From CAYLXC01 sp964387865 (lineage in GTDB: Bacteria; Patescibacteriota; Microgenomatia; Daviesbacterales; UBA10151): a DNA stretch of 11,240 bases. The number at the start of each line of letters is the position of its first letter. Position 1 is the first letter of the stretch. Below the pieces are notes generated by a model. The model was not told the DNA's origin and did not search any database. It worked only from the letters and a program-made list of their open reading frames with translations. Made by a program: the position numbers and the translations under genes. The stretch lies in assembly GCA_964387865.1 (NCBI GenBank), contig CAYLXC010000027.1, positions 1-11,240 of the forward strand. Direction: 5' to 3'. Shown piece by piece: positions 1 through 6,550 of this stretch.

Positions 1-429
1 AGTTAGAGAAATTCCGTTAACAGTAATTGTTCCTTTTTCAACAAGAAGTTTAGAAAGGTTTGCAGGGATGGAAAATCTTAAAATTCTTGAGTTTCCTCTT
101 TTTTTGATATTTTCCAATTTAGCAACCCCGTCAACATGTCCTTGTACAATATGGCCTGACAAAAATGAATTAGGAGTGAGGGGAAGTTCCATATTAACCA
201 AATCTCCAACTCTGGCCTCTCCTAAATTAGTTCTGTACCTTGTTTCAGGCATAACATCTACTGCTAGGCTATTTTTTGCCAAAGCTGAAACACTCAAACA
301 TACTCCATTTAAAGAAACACTATCCCCTTTAGACAATCTTCCAATAAAGCCTTTTTTTGTTTTAACTGTCAATTTGCTAATACTTATATTTGTAATTTCA
401 CCTAGGTTTGTTATTATTCCAGTAAACAT
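1..429 (-). CDS. ribE: Riboflavin synthase alpha subunit, 5' part (runs off the left edge)
   Basis: Riboflavin synthase dismutates two 6,7-dimethyl-8-ribityllumazines to riboflavin plus a pyrimidinedione, the last step of riboflavin synthesis. It is cytosolic. The 143 codons present start with the hallmark MFTGII. The first lumazine-binding barrel has GDSVSLNGVCLSV (about residues 35-47). The second barrel opens with GHIVQGHVDGV (92-102) and reaches KGTITVNGISLT at the window edge, so about two thirds of a typical 200-residue protein is visible. The ATG at 429-427 is fixed by MFTGII and lies just after the riboswitch expression platform. A purine run AAAGGGG lies about 13 nt upstream and would be hidden in the platform hairpin. 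Family assignment is firm. The downstream operon partners are outside the window. Confidence 0.95.
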   Translation of the reverse strand, partial: MFTGIITNLGEITNISISKLTVKTKKGFIGRLSKGDSVSLNGVCLSVSALAKNSLAVDVMPETRYRTNLGEARVGDLVNMELPLTPNSFLSGHIVQGHVDGVAKLENIKKRGNSRILRFSIPANLSKLLVEKGTITVNGISLT

Positions 430-435
430 GCCATT

Positions 436-484
436 AAAAAAGCCCCTTTCGGGGATAAGTTTCTCGCCACACAAATAATGTGGC
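436..484 (-). terminator. Riboswitch expression platform: two hairpins and a U-run before ribE
   Basis: After the aptamer come a 6-bp hairpin (GCCACA/TGTGGC, 484-466) and then a compact CCCC-GAAA-GGGG hairpin (454-443) followed by C and six T (441-436), ending 6 nt before the ribE ATG. The second hairpin looks like a small intrinsic terminator with a GNRA loop, although its stem is only 4 bp. It also contains the only purine-rich ribosome-binding candidate, so it could act on transcription, translation, or both. The segment TCCCCGAAAG (455-446) is perfectly complementary to CTTTCGGGGA (624-615) in the aptamer's 5' P1 strand, a ready-made antiterminator. Confidence 0.7.
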
Positions 485-628
485 TATTCTTTCTTTCATC
501 CCGACTGTAACGGTCGCTACTGGATTTCCACCAGTTCATGGCTTTTTGCCTCGTGGAGTTTATCACAATCATGTAAACTGATTGTGACTTACCACCGATC
601 TTGACTTACACAATTCCCCGAAAGAATA
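485..628 (-). ncRNA. FMN riboswitch (RFN element) aptamer
   Basis: On the minus strand the conserved FMN-aptamer blocks occur in order. P1 pairs TATTCTTTC (628-620) with GAAAGAATA (493-485), 9 bp. GGGG follows, then a short P2 with the GATCGGTGGT block. A variable P3 hairpin has a 9-bp stem TCACAATCA/TGATTGTGA. Then come CTCCACGAGGC, ACTGGTGGAAATCCAGT, GCGACCG, and the 3' block ACAGTCGGGATGAAAG. These match the known RFN consensus segment by segment. It sits directly upstream of riboflavin synthase, as expected for feedback control by FMN. Its promoter should start transcription almost at the first base of P1. Confidence 0.95.
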
Positions 629-633
629 TTTTT

Positions 634-663
634 ATATTAGACAACTTCCCGCTAATTTGTCAA
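634..663 (-). promoter_or_regulatory. Promoter of the FMN riboswitch/ribE transcript
   Basis: A perfect -35 box TTGACA (663-658) and a -10 box TAATAT (639-634) are separated by 18 nt. The predicted start falls near 627, the first base of the riboswitch P1 stem, which supports the call. Confidence 0.7.
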
Positions 664-678
664 TGTGCAATTTTCCTG

Positions 679-711
679 GTAACTATTCACCGTTACTGAC
701 ACAGACTGTCA
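679..711. repeat. Two adjacent small inverted repeats at the broken end of the transposase
   Basis: GTAAC-tattcacc-GTTAC (679-696) abuts TGACA-cagac-TGTCA (697-711). Each has 5-bp arms. The second covers the stop codon of the truncated transposase. The doublet resembles paired REP-type hairpins and sits where the transposase homology ends, so it may mark a breakpoint. The arms are short, so chance cannot be excluded. Confidence 0.45.
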
Positions 712-1092
712 TTCTGGCCCGCTTCTTAGGGTCTTTAAGTTGAAATATTTAGCATAGCCATTTTGTAGATTGCTAATAAACCTAGCAATTCCACCATCTG
801 CTGTATGTTTTAAGAGGAAATGATAATGATTATCCATCAAACAGTAGGACAATATTTCAATCAATTGATCCTTCTTTTTTAAGAGATCTTTTAAAATTTG
901 CTGTCTAGTATTATTTTCTATTCTTTTAAATTGCGAAAAACTTACTGGCGTATCTTTAAAACGGTAATAATTTATTAACTCTATGAATCGAGAATGATCA
1001 CTAATTGTTGGAAATATTGACACTCCAGCTATGCTCCTGTTAAAAATATGATAAATCTCACCTGTAACTAGGGGAATTTTTCTGTATGGCAT
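709..1092 (-). pseudogene. REP-associated tyrosine transposase (RAYT, Y1/IS200-like), 3' truncated
   Basis: RAYTs are single-copy HUH-type Y1 transposase relatives that process REP palindromes as single-stranded DNA. The 127-residue product begins MPYRKIPLVTGEIYHIFNRS, typical for the family. It has the metal-binding HUH signature in MDNHYHFLLKH (H89, H91) and the catalytic-tyrosine helix NLQNGYAKYFN (Y113 or Y116), then stops two residues after RSGP. Family members continue with a segment like LFQGRFK and reach about 200 residues or more, so roughly the last 80-100 residues are missing. No continuation is seen in any frame beyond the TGA at 711-709. The core catalytic residues remain, but the C-terminal part needed for REP recognition is gone, so it is probably non-functional. 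Palindromic repeats lie on both sides. Confidence 0.85.
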
Positions 1093-1098
1093 GAGAAG

Positions 1099-1126
1099 AT
1101 TATAAAGATATTTTAAAAAAAATCAA
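1099..1126 (-). promoter_or_regulatory. Putative promoter of the RAYT gene (leaderless arrangement)
   Basis: TTGATT (1126-1121) and a perfect TATAAT (1104-1099) are separated by 16 nt. Only 6 nt separate TATAAT from the ATG at 1092, so the transcript would start at or next to the start codon. No ribosome-binding site is present. Confidence 0.5.
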
Positions 1127-1133
1127 CAGGAAG

Positions 1134-1168
1134 AACCTCGGGTTGGAATGTAATCAACCCCTGGGGTT
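1134..1168. repeat. REP-like palindrome doublet upstream of the transposase
   Basis: AACC-TCG-GGTT (1134-1144) is followed 11 nt later by the nearly perfect palindrome AACCCC-T-GGGGTT (1156-1168). Alternatively GGGTTG (1140-1145) can pair with CAACCC (1155-1160) around a 9-nt loop. The position, about 40 nt upstream of the RAYT start and against the assembly gap, is where RAYT target hairpins are usually found. The adjacent gap may itself reflect repeats that could not be assembled. Confidence 0.6.
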
Positions 1169-1178
1169 AGAATTAGAA

Positions 1179-1278
1179 NNNNNNNNNNNNNNNNNNNNNN
1201 NNNNNNNNNNNNNNNNNNNNNNNNNNNNNNNNNNNNNNNNNNNNNNNNNNNNNNNNNNNNNNNNNNNNNNNNNNNNNN
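1179..1278. other. Assembly gap (100 N)
   Basis: Exactly 100 undetermined bases, the conventional size for a scaffold gap of unknown length. It hides the 3' end of the substrate-binding protein gene. Reading frames cannot be carried across it. Confidence 0.98.
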
Positions 1279-2604
1279 ATAAGCAATATTGTATTTTGGG
1301 AAATACAAAAATATGGCTGGAGCATCTTCCAAAAGTGTTTTTTGGAAATCAAAATATTTTGCTTTTCTATCCTCCTCCAGAATAGTTTTTCTTCCATCCT
1401 CCAAATCCTTATCAGCTCTTTTAGAATCATATTTGGCAAGGTTTGTTTTTTCCTGGGTTGCATGCCACAAAACATACTGATCCGGATCAATTGGTATACT
1501 TTGTGTAATAAGAAGTGATTGAAAATTTTGTGGTATACCGGATTCAACTCTTAGTATTACGTTAAAACCCAAATTTTTCCACTCTCCAACAATTTTGTTT
1601 CCCAACTCCTCCAAATTTGGGGTGGTAGTTAAAATTAATTCCTCTTTAAGTTTTTCCTCAGATAAGGAAGATTTTGCCCGCTCCAATGCGGAATTTGCCT
1701 CATCAATATTTGACAAATATTTTTTGGAATCAGGATCATAAGCCCAATGGCTTGGAGGATATGGATTGTTTGCAACCTCCTCCCCATCAATTTTGGGAGC
1801 TGCAAAGGCAAGGGCTTGACGCAAAGATCTGTTTGAGAAAAGAGGGTCTTTTGTTTGAAAAAGGAGAGTAACTATTTTTGAATAATCCGTTTCTCTAACA
1901 TATTTCACCTTTGGATTATTGGAAAAAGCTCTAAGGTTGGGTAAACCTAAAATAGCCTCCACTTCCCCAAGGTTAAATCCTGTTATTGCAACTTTTTCAT
2001 TAGGATAAAAACGGACATAAACTCTCGGAAGATCAGAATCATTTGGTGTAAGCTCAATTTTGGTAATAAAGATTCTTGATTTTTCTATTTTTGTTATTTT
2101 ATAAGGACCTGTACCGGACAAAGAGTCCCTTTTTAGTATTGGTTTTGAAAGCAAACTTGGAAGAGGTGAGTAAGGCTCTTTAAGATTAAATTGAATTGTT
2201 AAATCGTCAGGCGTTGTTACTTCAACATTGGGGATTGCAAAAGATAAATCCTTTGAAGAAATACTTGTACCATCAATCCATTTTTGATTCTCCTTTAGTT
2301 TAAATTTAAAGGATGTTGCGTCATTATTTGTATCCCAACCTGATACTAAATTTCCTCTAACTTTGCTATTTTCATCTGCCTTAATTAGACTTTCTGATAT
2401 AAGCTGTGTTACCTCGGATGGTAAATCATGCTCCTGGTACGTACCAATTAACCCCAAACTTATAAAATTTGGGTTGTAAAATATATGAAAATTAACTTGT
2501 ACTAAAACCAAAACTGCAACAGAAGCGATTATTAATAATACCCATAATATATTTCTTCGCAGTACTTTTATTAAAACTAAGAATAAAACTTTAATAAAGC
2601 GGAT
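1279..2604 (-). CDS. ABC transporter substrate-binding protein, family 5 (peptide/nickel type), 3' end lost in gap
   Basis: This would be an extracytoplasmic solute receptor feeding an Opp/Dpp-type importer. No permease or ATPase genes are in the window. The segment from about residue 50 to 442 shows the SBP_bac_5 pattern: LISESLIKADENSKVRGNLV, then SFKFKLKENQKWIDGTSISSKDL, FNLKEPYSPLPSLLSKPIL, GTGPYKI, DPLFSNRSLRQALAFA and the late APAIFLYFPKYNIAY. Upstream of the first canonical start (TTG, 2511) the frame stays open and encodes a basic stretch plus a hydrophobic anchor (about residues 19-36). A perfect AGGAGG (2619-2614) lies 9 nt before an ATC codon at 2604. I therefore place the start at 2604 despite the non-canonical codon; ATA at 2610 is an alternative. 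No lipobox Cys is seen, so it is anchored by the helix. Only about 35-45 residues are probably missing, so the stop likely lies in the gap. Confidence 0.82.
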
Positions 2605-2611
2605 GGCTATA

Positions 2612-2619
2612 TTCCTCCT
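2612..2619 (-). promoter_or_regulatory. Strong Shine-Dalgarno site for the binding-protein gene
   Basis: AGGAGG (2619-2614) follows the secG stop TAA (2622-2620) directly. It points to translation starting at 2604 or 2610, not at the TTG at 2511, and to co-transcription with secG. Confidence 0.7.
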
Positions 2620-2835
2620 TTAAAAAATAAGACCGATCAAAGAGGCCAAAATTAAAGCAACGGAAAGAATTATTGTTGCATAAAAAAGCAATTTTTCAGC
2701 TCCTCTTTTGCTTCTGTAAAAACCCATATCAGCTCCAAAAGCAGATCCTAACCCACTACCTTTTTGCTGGATAATTATAACTAATATAAGCAGAACTCCT
2801 AAAATAATTTGAATTAAAGAAATTGTAGGTTTCAT
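2620..2835 (-). CDS. secG: Preprotein translocase subunit SecG
   Basis: SecG is the small partner of SecYE in the inner-membrane translocon and assists SecA-driven export. The 71-residue protein has the full family plan. There is a first membrane helix (about 5-22), the conserved cytoplasmic loop IIQQKGSGLGSAFG (about 21-34), then FYRSKRGAEKLLFYATIIL leading into the second helix (about 48-69). The length is normal. The ATG at 2835 is 10 nt after a TATAAT box. The stop is fused to the ribosome-binding site of the downstream binding-protein gene, which suggests one transcript for both. Confidence 0.95.
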   Translation of the reverse strand: MKPTISLIQIILGVLLILVIIIQQKGSGLGSAFGADMGFYRSKRGAEKLLFYATIILSVALILASLIGLIF

Positions 2836-2845
2836 TTATCAAAGC

Positions 2846-2871
2846 ATTATACCATTTTGTAATTGTGTCAA
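2846..2871 (-). promoter_or_regulatory. Extended -10 promoter for secG and the binding-protein gene
   Basis: TGGTATAAT (2854-2846) is a perfect extended -10 element. TTGACA (2871-2866) lies upstream with a short 14-nt spacer and overlaps the stop codon of the upstream membrane-protein gene. The extended TG motif could compensate for the spacing. Confidence 0.6.
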
Positions 2872-3269
2872 TGTGCCAACCACTGGAGAAAATGCGTAAT
2901 AATTCCAATCATAAATGATGCTACAACAGCAACCCAAAAAGTAGTTAGATCAATGGGAGGAACTACAATCCCGAAAATCTCCAATCCTTCAAAAGTATAT
3001 GGAACAAGCTGAAATGCGGAAAATATAGTAGTTAAGGCATAAAGCGCCAAAACATTTGTTAACCATGCAAATAAGCCCAAAGTCAAAAGATTAAGAGGTA
3101 AGAGTAATATTTTAAGAAGAGGTACTAAAACAATATTAATCATCATAAATACACTTGCCCCGACAAAAAGACTTCTAAATCCGCCCGTGTATGTAAGACC
3201 CGAAATAGCCTCAGTTGCTATCCAAAGGGATGCAAGGTTTATTAAAAAATAGCGAAGCAGCGTTTTCAT
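2868..3269 (-). CDS. Phage holin family 4 / YvlD-like integral membrane protein
   Basis: A 133-residue polytopic membrane protein matching the Phage_holin_4_2 (YvlD) pattern. About four hydrophobic segments are visible (roughly 5-22, 33-52, 57-84, 108-130). The family hallmark is in the centre, VPLLKILLLPLNLLTLGLFAWLTNVLALY. Despite the family name these are usually chromosomal envelope proteins of unknown function, not lysis proteins, and nothing phage-like is nearby. Its ATG overlaps the uvrC stop (ATGA, 3269-3266), so translation is probably coupled to uvrC. Confidence 0.85.
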   Translation of the reverse strand: MKTLLRYFLINLASLWIATEAISGLTYTGGFRSLFVGASVFMMINIVLVPLLKILLLPLNLLTLGLFAWLTNVLALYALTTIFSAFQLVPYTFEGLEIFGIVVPPIDLTTFWVAVVASFMIGIITHFLQWLAH

Positions 3270-4573
3270 CCAGATACTTTTATTGTATCACGCAGTTTTC
3301 TGTGATAACTCACTGCAAACCTATGTGCCTCATCCCTTATTTTTTGCAATAGCTTTAAAGATAAACTCTTCCTGGATAATTTGACAATTTCACCTTCTGA
3401 CGGGTATAGCCACTCCATCCTCTTTGCCAATCCATACACAGGAATTTCATACTTCATACTTCGCACTTCATACCTCACAGCCCTAGCTTGTCCTCTTCCC
3501 CCATCCACCAAAATTAAATCAGGAAACGGCCATTCTTTGTGCTTTAGGCGTCTCTTAATCATCTCCCTGTGCATTCCCACATCATTAGGTCTTCCGGAAA
3601 TATGAATCTTAAATTTTCTATACTGTGATTTATCAATTTCCCCATTTGTTAAAACAACCATGGATCCTGTTGCATCTCTACCCTGGATATTGGAAATATC
3701 ATAACCCTCAATCCTTTCCGGCAAATTTGGCAAACTAAGATCTTTTTGAAGAACTCCCAGAGCAGACTTAGTCTCTTCTTCCAAAAAATTAGGATTCTCC
3801 AAATAAGCTTTTGTCCTGTTCGGTTGAGTCAAATAGTTTATGCCTTCAATCATCCGCTTAATTTTTCCAGCTTCCTCAAACCTTTGATTATCTGATGCAT
3901 CCTCCATCTCAATTATCAATTCCTCCACCAACTCTTCCTTTTTCCCTTCCAAAAAGTAGGAAAATCTTCTAAGAATTTTCCGATAATCATGTTCACTAAT
4001 TGCTCCTGTACATGCACCAGGACAAAGTCCAAGATGATAGTAAAAACACGCTCTAGCTTTCCAATCCCGGTTTGGAATTGAGTTTACAAACCGGGATTGA
4101 AGCTTCATTTTAGGTGAATTGGCACACCATGGAAAAACTCTCCTTAATGACTTGAGTGTATCTCTAACAGTTCTGGATGATGGAAAAGGACCAAAATATT
4201 TTTTAACTTTCTTAAGATCCTGTTTCCTAATAGTAATTACCTTTGGGAACTCCTCTTTAGTAATTCCAATATAAAGAAAATCCTTATCATCTCTTAAACT
4301 TACATTAAATGGGGGCAAATATTTCTTTATTAAATTTGCTTCCAAAATCAAAGCCTCAAGTTCTGATTCCACTATAATAGTTTCCACCCTATTAATCTGA
4401 TCCACTAAATTAACCAACTTTACATTCAAGTGGGAATTCGAAAAGTACGATGCCACCCTATGATAAAGATCAATCGCTTTCCCAACATAAAGCACTTTCC
4501 TATTAGTATCCTTAAAAATATAAACTCCACTCCTATGTGGAATTTTTGTTTTATCCAAAAAAGAAGGAATCAT
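3266..4573 (-). CDS. uvrC: Excinuclease ABC subunit C, short form lacking the C-terminal HhH domain
   Basis: UvrC makes the dual incisions of nucleotide excision repair with UvrA and UvrB. The N-terminal GIY-YIG nuclease is clear: SGVYIFKDTNRKVLYVGKA (15-33). Next come the Cys-containing segment ACFYYHLGLCPGAC (175-188), a UVR/UvrB-binding helix pair (about 213-245) and the RNase H-like nuclease with acidic and His residues in GYDISNIQG (D292), LILVDGGRGQ (D357) and RDEAHRFA (H417). The protein ends at 435 residues, just after this domain. Typical UvrC (about 600) continues into a tandem helix-hairpin-helix domain, absent here. Two repeat-derived segments are embedded: a palindrome encoding residues 157-173 and a heptamer run encoding about 367-377. 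The start lies 17 nt after the transglutaminase gene, with no clear ribosome-binding site. Confidence 0.95.
   Translation of the reverse strand: MIPSFLDKTKIPHRSGVYIFKDTNRKVLYVGKAIDLYHRVASYFSNSHLNVKLVNLVDQINRVETIIVESELEALILEANLIKKYLPPFNVSLRDDKDFLYIGITKEEFPKVITIRKQDLKKVKKYFGPFPSSRTVRDTLKSLRRVFPWCANSPKMKLQSRFVNSIPNRDWKARACFYYHLGLCPGACTGAISEHDYRKILRRFSYFLEGKKEELVEELIIEMEDASDNQRFEEAGKIKRMIEGINYLTQPNRTKAYLENPNFLEEETKSALGVLQKDLSLPNLPERIEGYDISNIQGRDATGSMVVLTNGEIDKSQYRKFKIHISGRPNDVGMHREMIKRRLKHKEWPFPDLILVDGGRGQARAVRYEVRSMKYEIPVYGLAKRMEWLYPSEGEIVKLSRKSLSLKLLQKIRDEAHRFAVSYHRKLRDTIKVSG
3446..3480. repeat. Heptamer tandem repeat inside uvrC
   Basis: On the plus strand the units are TTCATAC, TTCATAC, TTCGCAC, TTCATAC, then a degenerate CTCACAG. 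Four clear copies of 7 bp encode RYEVRSMKYEI in the linker between the VDGGRGQ and IPVYGLAKR motifs. The protein keeps the family's usual spacing here, so the repeat either replaced or coincides with native codons. Confidence 0.75.
4055..4104. repeat. In-frame palindromic element inside uvrC
   Basis: CAATCCCGGTTTG (4062-4074) and CAAACCGGGATTG (4087-4099) are perfect 13-bp inverted arms around a 12-nt loop. A further 5-bp AGCTT/AAGCT pairing lies outside a 2-nt bulge. The roughly 51 nt encode KLQSRFVNSIPNRDWKA (157-173), between the FPWCANSP and ACFYYHLG segments where UvrC homologues are much shorter. The CCCGGTTTGG core recurs in the intergenic repeat at 7756-7765. Confidence 0.85.
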
Positions 4574-4590
4574 AGAAAAGTAATTTTAAC

Positions 4591-6504
4591 CTATTTCATA
4601 TTTGAGGTCTTTGCAAATCTTTTCCTGTAAATAAAGCCTGCCAAAATTACAATATAAACAATTCCCATCAATGTACCAATCAAAGCCACAATTACCCAAA
4701 CATTCCGGATTGGAATAATGGATCGAACCTTAATTTCTTTAATAAACTTATGCCCTCCAACTAGTACAGTGACCTCATCAGTATAGTTTTCAAACAGTGA
4801 CTGAGTCTTAACACTATATTCAAAACTTGCTGAACCAAACGCAGGGATAGGACCTGAATTTGAATTTGGATTAGTAGAAATAAATAGTTTTTTAGTGGAA
4901 ACGCCAAAATTAGAGGAGGGATAAAAGGCATTTCCGAAATTTGAAACAACAATCTTAATTTTTCCTGGAAATCCTGCTAAAAGAGGCGCTGAAGCTACAA
5001 CTTTCACATCAATTTGCGGCTTCCCCAAAAAATCCTTGTCTGACAACTTAACTTTCACATCACGCGTATCCTTACCTGCATATTTATACGATCCTGCGGG
5101 AGTAGGTCGAACAGAGGACGAACCTTTAATTGCGAAAACAAAATGGCTTAAATCCAACTTTGAAAAATAATCAACCCCGCCTGTTGTGTTTTCCCAGGTT
5201 GGATCAACCATAACCCAACCCCATTTCTCGTCCCAATACTCAGGCCAGGCATGCAAAACATCCTTATTTAAAGAAAGAGGCCTAAGCTTTGGGTTAGCTG
5301 TGTAAGCATATCCATCCAACTCTCTTGCCGGAATTCCGGAAGCTCTTGCCAAAGCAATAAAAAGATCTGTAAATTCCATACAAACTGCAGAATCCGGGTT
5401 ATTTAAAGCAGTTACTGCACCAAATCTTTCAATGTTATCAACAATTCTTGAAGAATCATACTTTAATGTTTCAACAACATAACGGAATATTAGCTTTGCT
5501 TTCTCCTCAGTATCCTCAGAATTTGAGGCTTCCAAAATTTCAGATAGTTTGGATGTAATCAAAGGATTATCTTTTTCCCAATATTTGTCAGATTGTGTAA
5601 ATTTTCTTCTTAATACGTCTGAAAGTATTGGATTATCAACCTTGGAATTCGTATAAAGTTTTGCAGAACCTATTACCTTAACATCAAATTTTTGTTTTCT
5701 TTGTAATCTATACCATGCCAAATAGTTTCCGTCATCATCAACTGTCACATTAATAGGTTGCGGATCTATCCTTTGAAATATTACATTCTGATATGGAGTA
5801 TCCGGAGGAAGCGCAATATATGTTAAAATCGGTAAGAAATTATTATTCTCAAGGTGATACGTCAAATCAAAATCAAAAAGCTGATTTGTTCCAAAACTTG
5901 CAGATACTCCTGAAAATCCAAGCTGAGATTTGTCAAAGGTAAAAAACATCCTGCCTTGAGATTGAGTCTGACTTTTGGGTGTTGGACTAATCAAAGTTGG
6001 TTCACCAAAACTTAGGGGAACAGAAATTGTTAAATTATATGAATCTATGTTTGAAGAAGGAGATATTTTGGGAGCTCTAACTTCCCAAACTTTTCCAATT
6101 TTTTCAGCAAAATCCTTGGATTTAAATTGCAAAGTCCAGGTTAATGTTTTATCAAGTCCGGCAATTTGTTGATTAAATTTAACTTCAATTGCAGTTGTTG
6201 CATCATTTTGGGAGGTTTGAACCTCCATAGCTCCATTGGAATCTGAGGCAACAATTTCTGAAACTTGAGTTGCGCCAATTGTAAGCTTAAATTGGGAAGC
6301 GTAGCATTCGCTCGTTAAATTACGAAGGTTTATTTTTTCTGTAACTGTAGTAATTCCATCTTCTGTAATATCATAGGCAACATCATAGGATGTTGCAAAG
6401 GGAATTTTATCCTTACAGGGTCCACTCTGGGCATAAGCTGTAGTTATCCATAACCCATAACTCACAACCCATAACAATATTACTAAAAAAATTTTCCTAA
6501 TCAC
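4591..6504 (-). CDS. Exported, membrane-anchored transglutaminase-like domain protein
   Basis: The 637-residue product has a signal peptide (1-25, cut predicted after AYA, before QSGPC) and a long beta-rich extracytoplasmic region (about 30-290) of unrecognised family. A transglutaminase/protease-like core (about 330-440) follows, then a second beta-rich segment (about 490-595) and one C-terminal membrane helix (about 602-625) with the basic tail YRKRF. The papain-like triad appears complete: C375 in DSAVCMEFTDLFIALARASGIPAR, H418 in DVLHAWPEYW and D434 in VMVDPTW. Such proteins may crosslink or cleave surface proteins; the substrate is unknown. The start is GTG at 6504, the only one that gives the signal peptide, with no Shine-Dalgarno and a TACAAT box 7 nt upstream. 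The hydrophobic core of the signal peptide is encoded by heptamer repeats. Just upstream of uvrC, 17 nt apart. Confidence 0.88.
   Translation of the reverse strand: MIRKIFLVILLWVVSYGLWITTAYAQSGPCKDKIPFATSYDVAYDITEDGITTVTEKINLRNLTSECYASQFKLTIGATQVSEIVASDSNGAMEVQTSQNDATTAIEVKFNQQIAGLDKTLTWTLQFKSKDFAEKIGKVWEVRAPKISPSSNIDSYNLTISVPLSFGEPTLISPTPKSQTQSQGRMFFTFDKSQLGFSGVSASFGTNQLFDFDLTYHLENNNFLPILTYIALPPDTPYQNVIFQRIDPQPINVTVDDDGNYLAWYRLQRKQKFDVKVIGSAKLYTNSKVDNPILSDVLRRKFTQSDKYWEKDNPLITSKLSEILEASNSEDTEEKAKLIFRYVVETLKYDSSRIVDNIERFGAVTALNNPDSAVCMEFTDLFIALARASGIPARELDGYAYTANPKLRPLSLNKDVLHAWPEYWDEKWGWVMVDPTWENTTGGVDYFSKLDLSHFVFAIKGSSSVRPTPAGSYKYAGKDTRDVKVKLSDKDFLGKPQIDVKVVASAPLLAGFPGKIKIVVSNFGNAFYPSSNFGVSTKKLFISTNPNSNSGPIPAFGSASFEYSVKTQSLFENYTDEVTVLVGGHKFIKEIKVRSIIPIRNVWVIVALIGTLMGIVYIVILAGFIYRKRFAKTSNMK
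6448..6475. repeat. Heptamer tandem repeat in the signal-peptide codons of the transglutaminase
   Basis: Plus-strand units CCATAAC, CCATAAC, TCACAAC, CCATAAC (4 x 7 bp). On the coding strand they read GTTATGG-type units and encode LLWVVSYGLWI (residues 10-20), the hydrophobic core of the export signal. Confidence 0.75.
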
Positions 6505-6511
6505 GAGGATA

Positions 6512-6517
6512 ATTGTA
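6512..6517 (-). promoter_or_regulatory. Possible -10 box of the transglutaminase-uvrC-yvlD cluster
   Basis: TACAAT (6517-6512) ends 7 nt before the GTG start. No good -35 box is visible at the right distance. The call rests on the same close spacing seen at several other genes in the window. Confidence 0.35.
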
Positions 6518-6550
6518 ACAAAATGAACTCAGATTTACGAATTAATTACA

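Noticed and set aside
68..478. A 136-codon plus-strand open frame.
   Set aside because: It is antisense to riboflavin synthase and the riboswitch platform, both unmistakable on the minus strand.
709..711. TGA at the end of the transposase read as a recoded codon (Gly code of some CPR lineages).
   Set aside because: Translation beyond it does not resemble a RAYT C-terminus, and uvrC ends at a genuine TGA in an ATGA overlap.
1123..1178. Minus-strand continuation of the binding-protein frame after the gap (ending PTRGSSC).
   Set aside because: The gap length is arbitrary, so the frame cannot be joined. The residues are a translation of the REP-like palindromes and do not resemble the C-terminus of this family.
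2868..3269. Phage lysis module suggested by the holin family name.
   Set aside because: No endolysin or other phage gene is nearby. YvlD-like members are usually chromosomal membrane proteins, and this one is coupled to uvrC.
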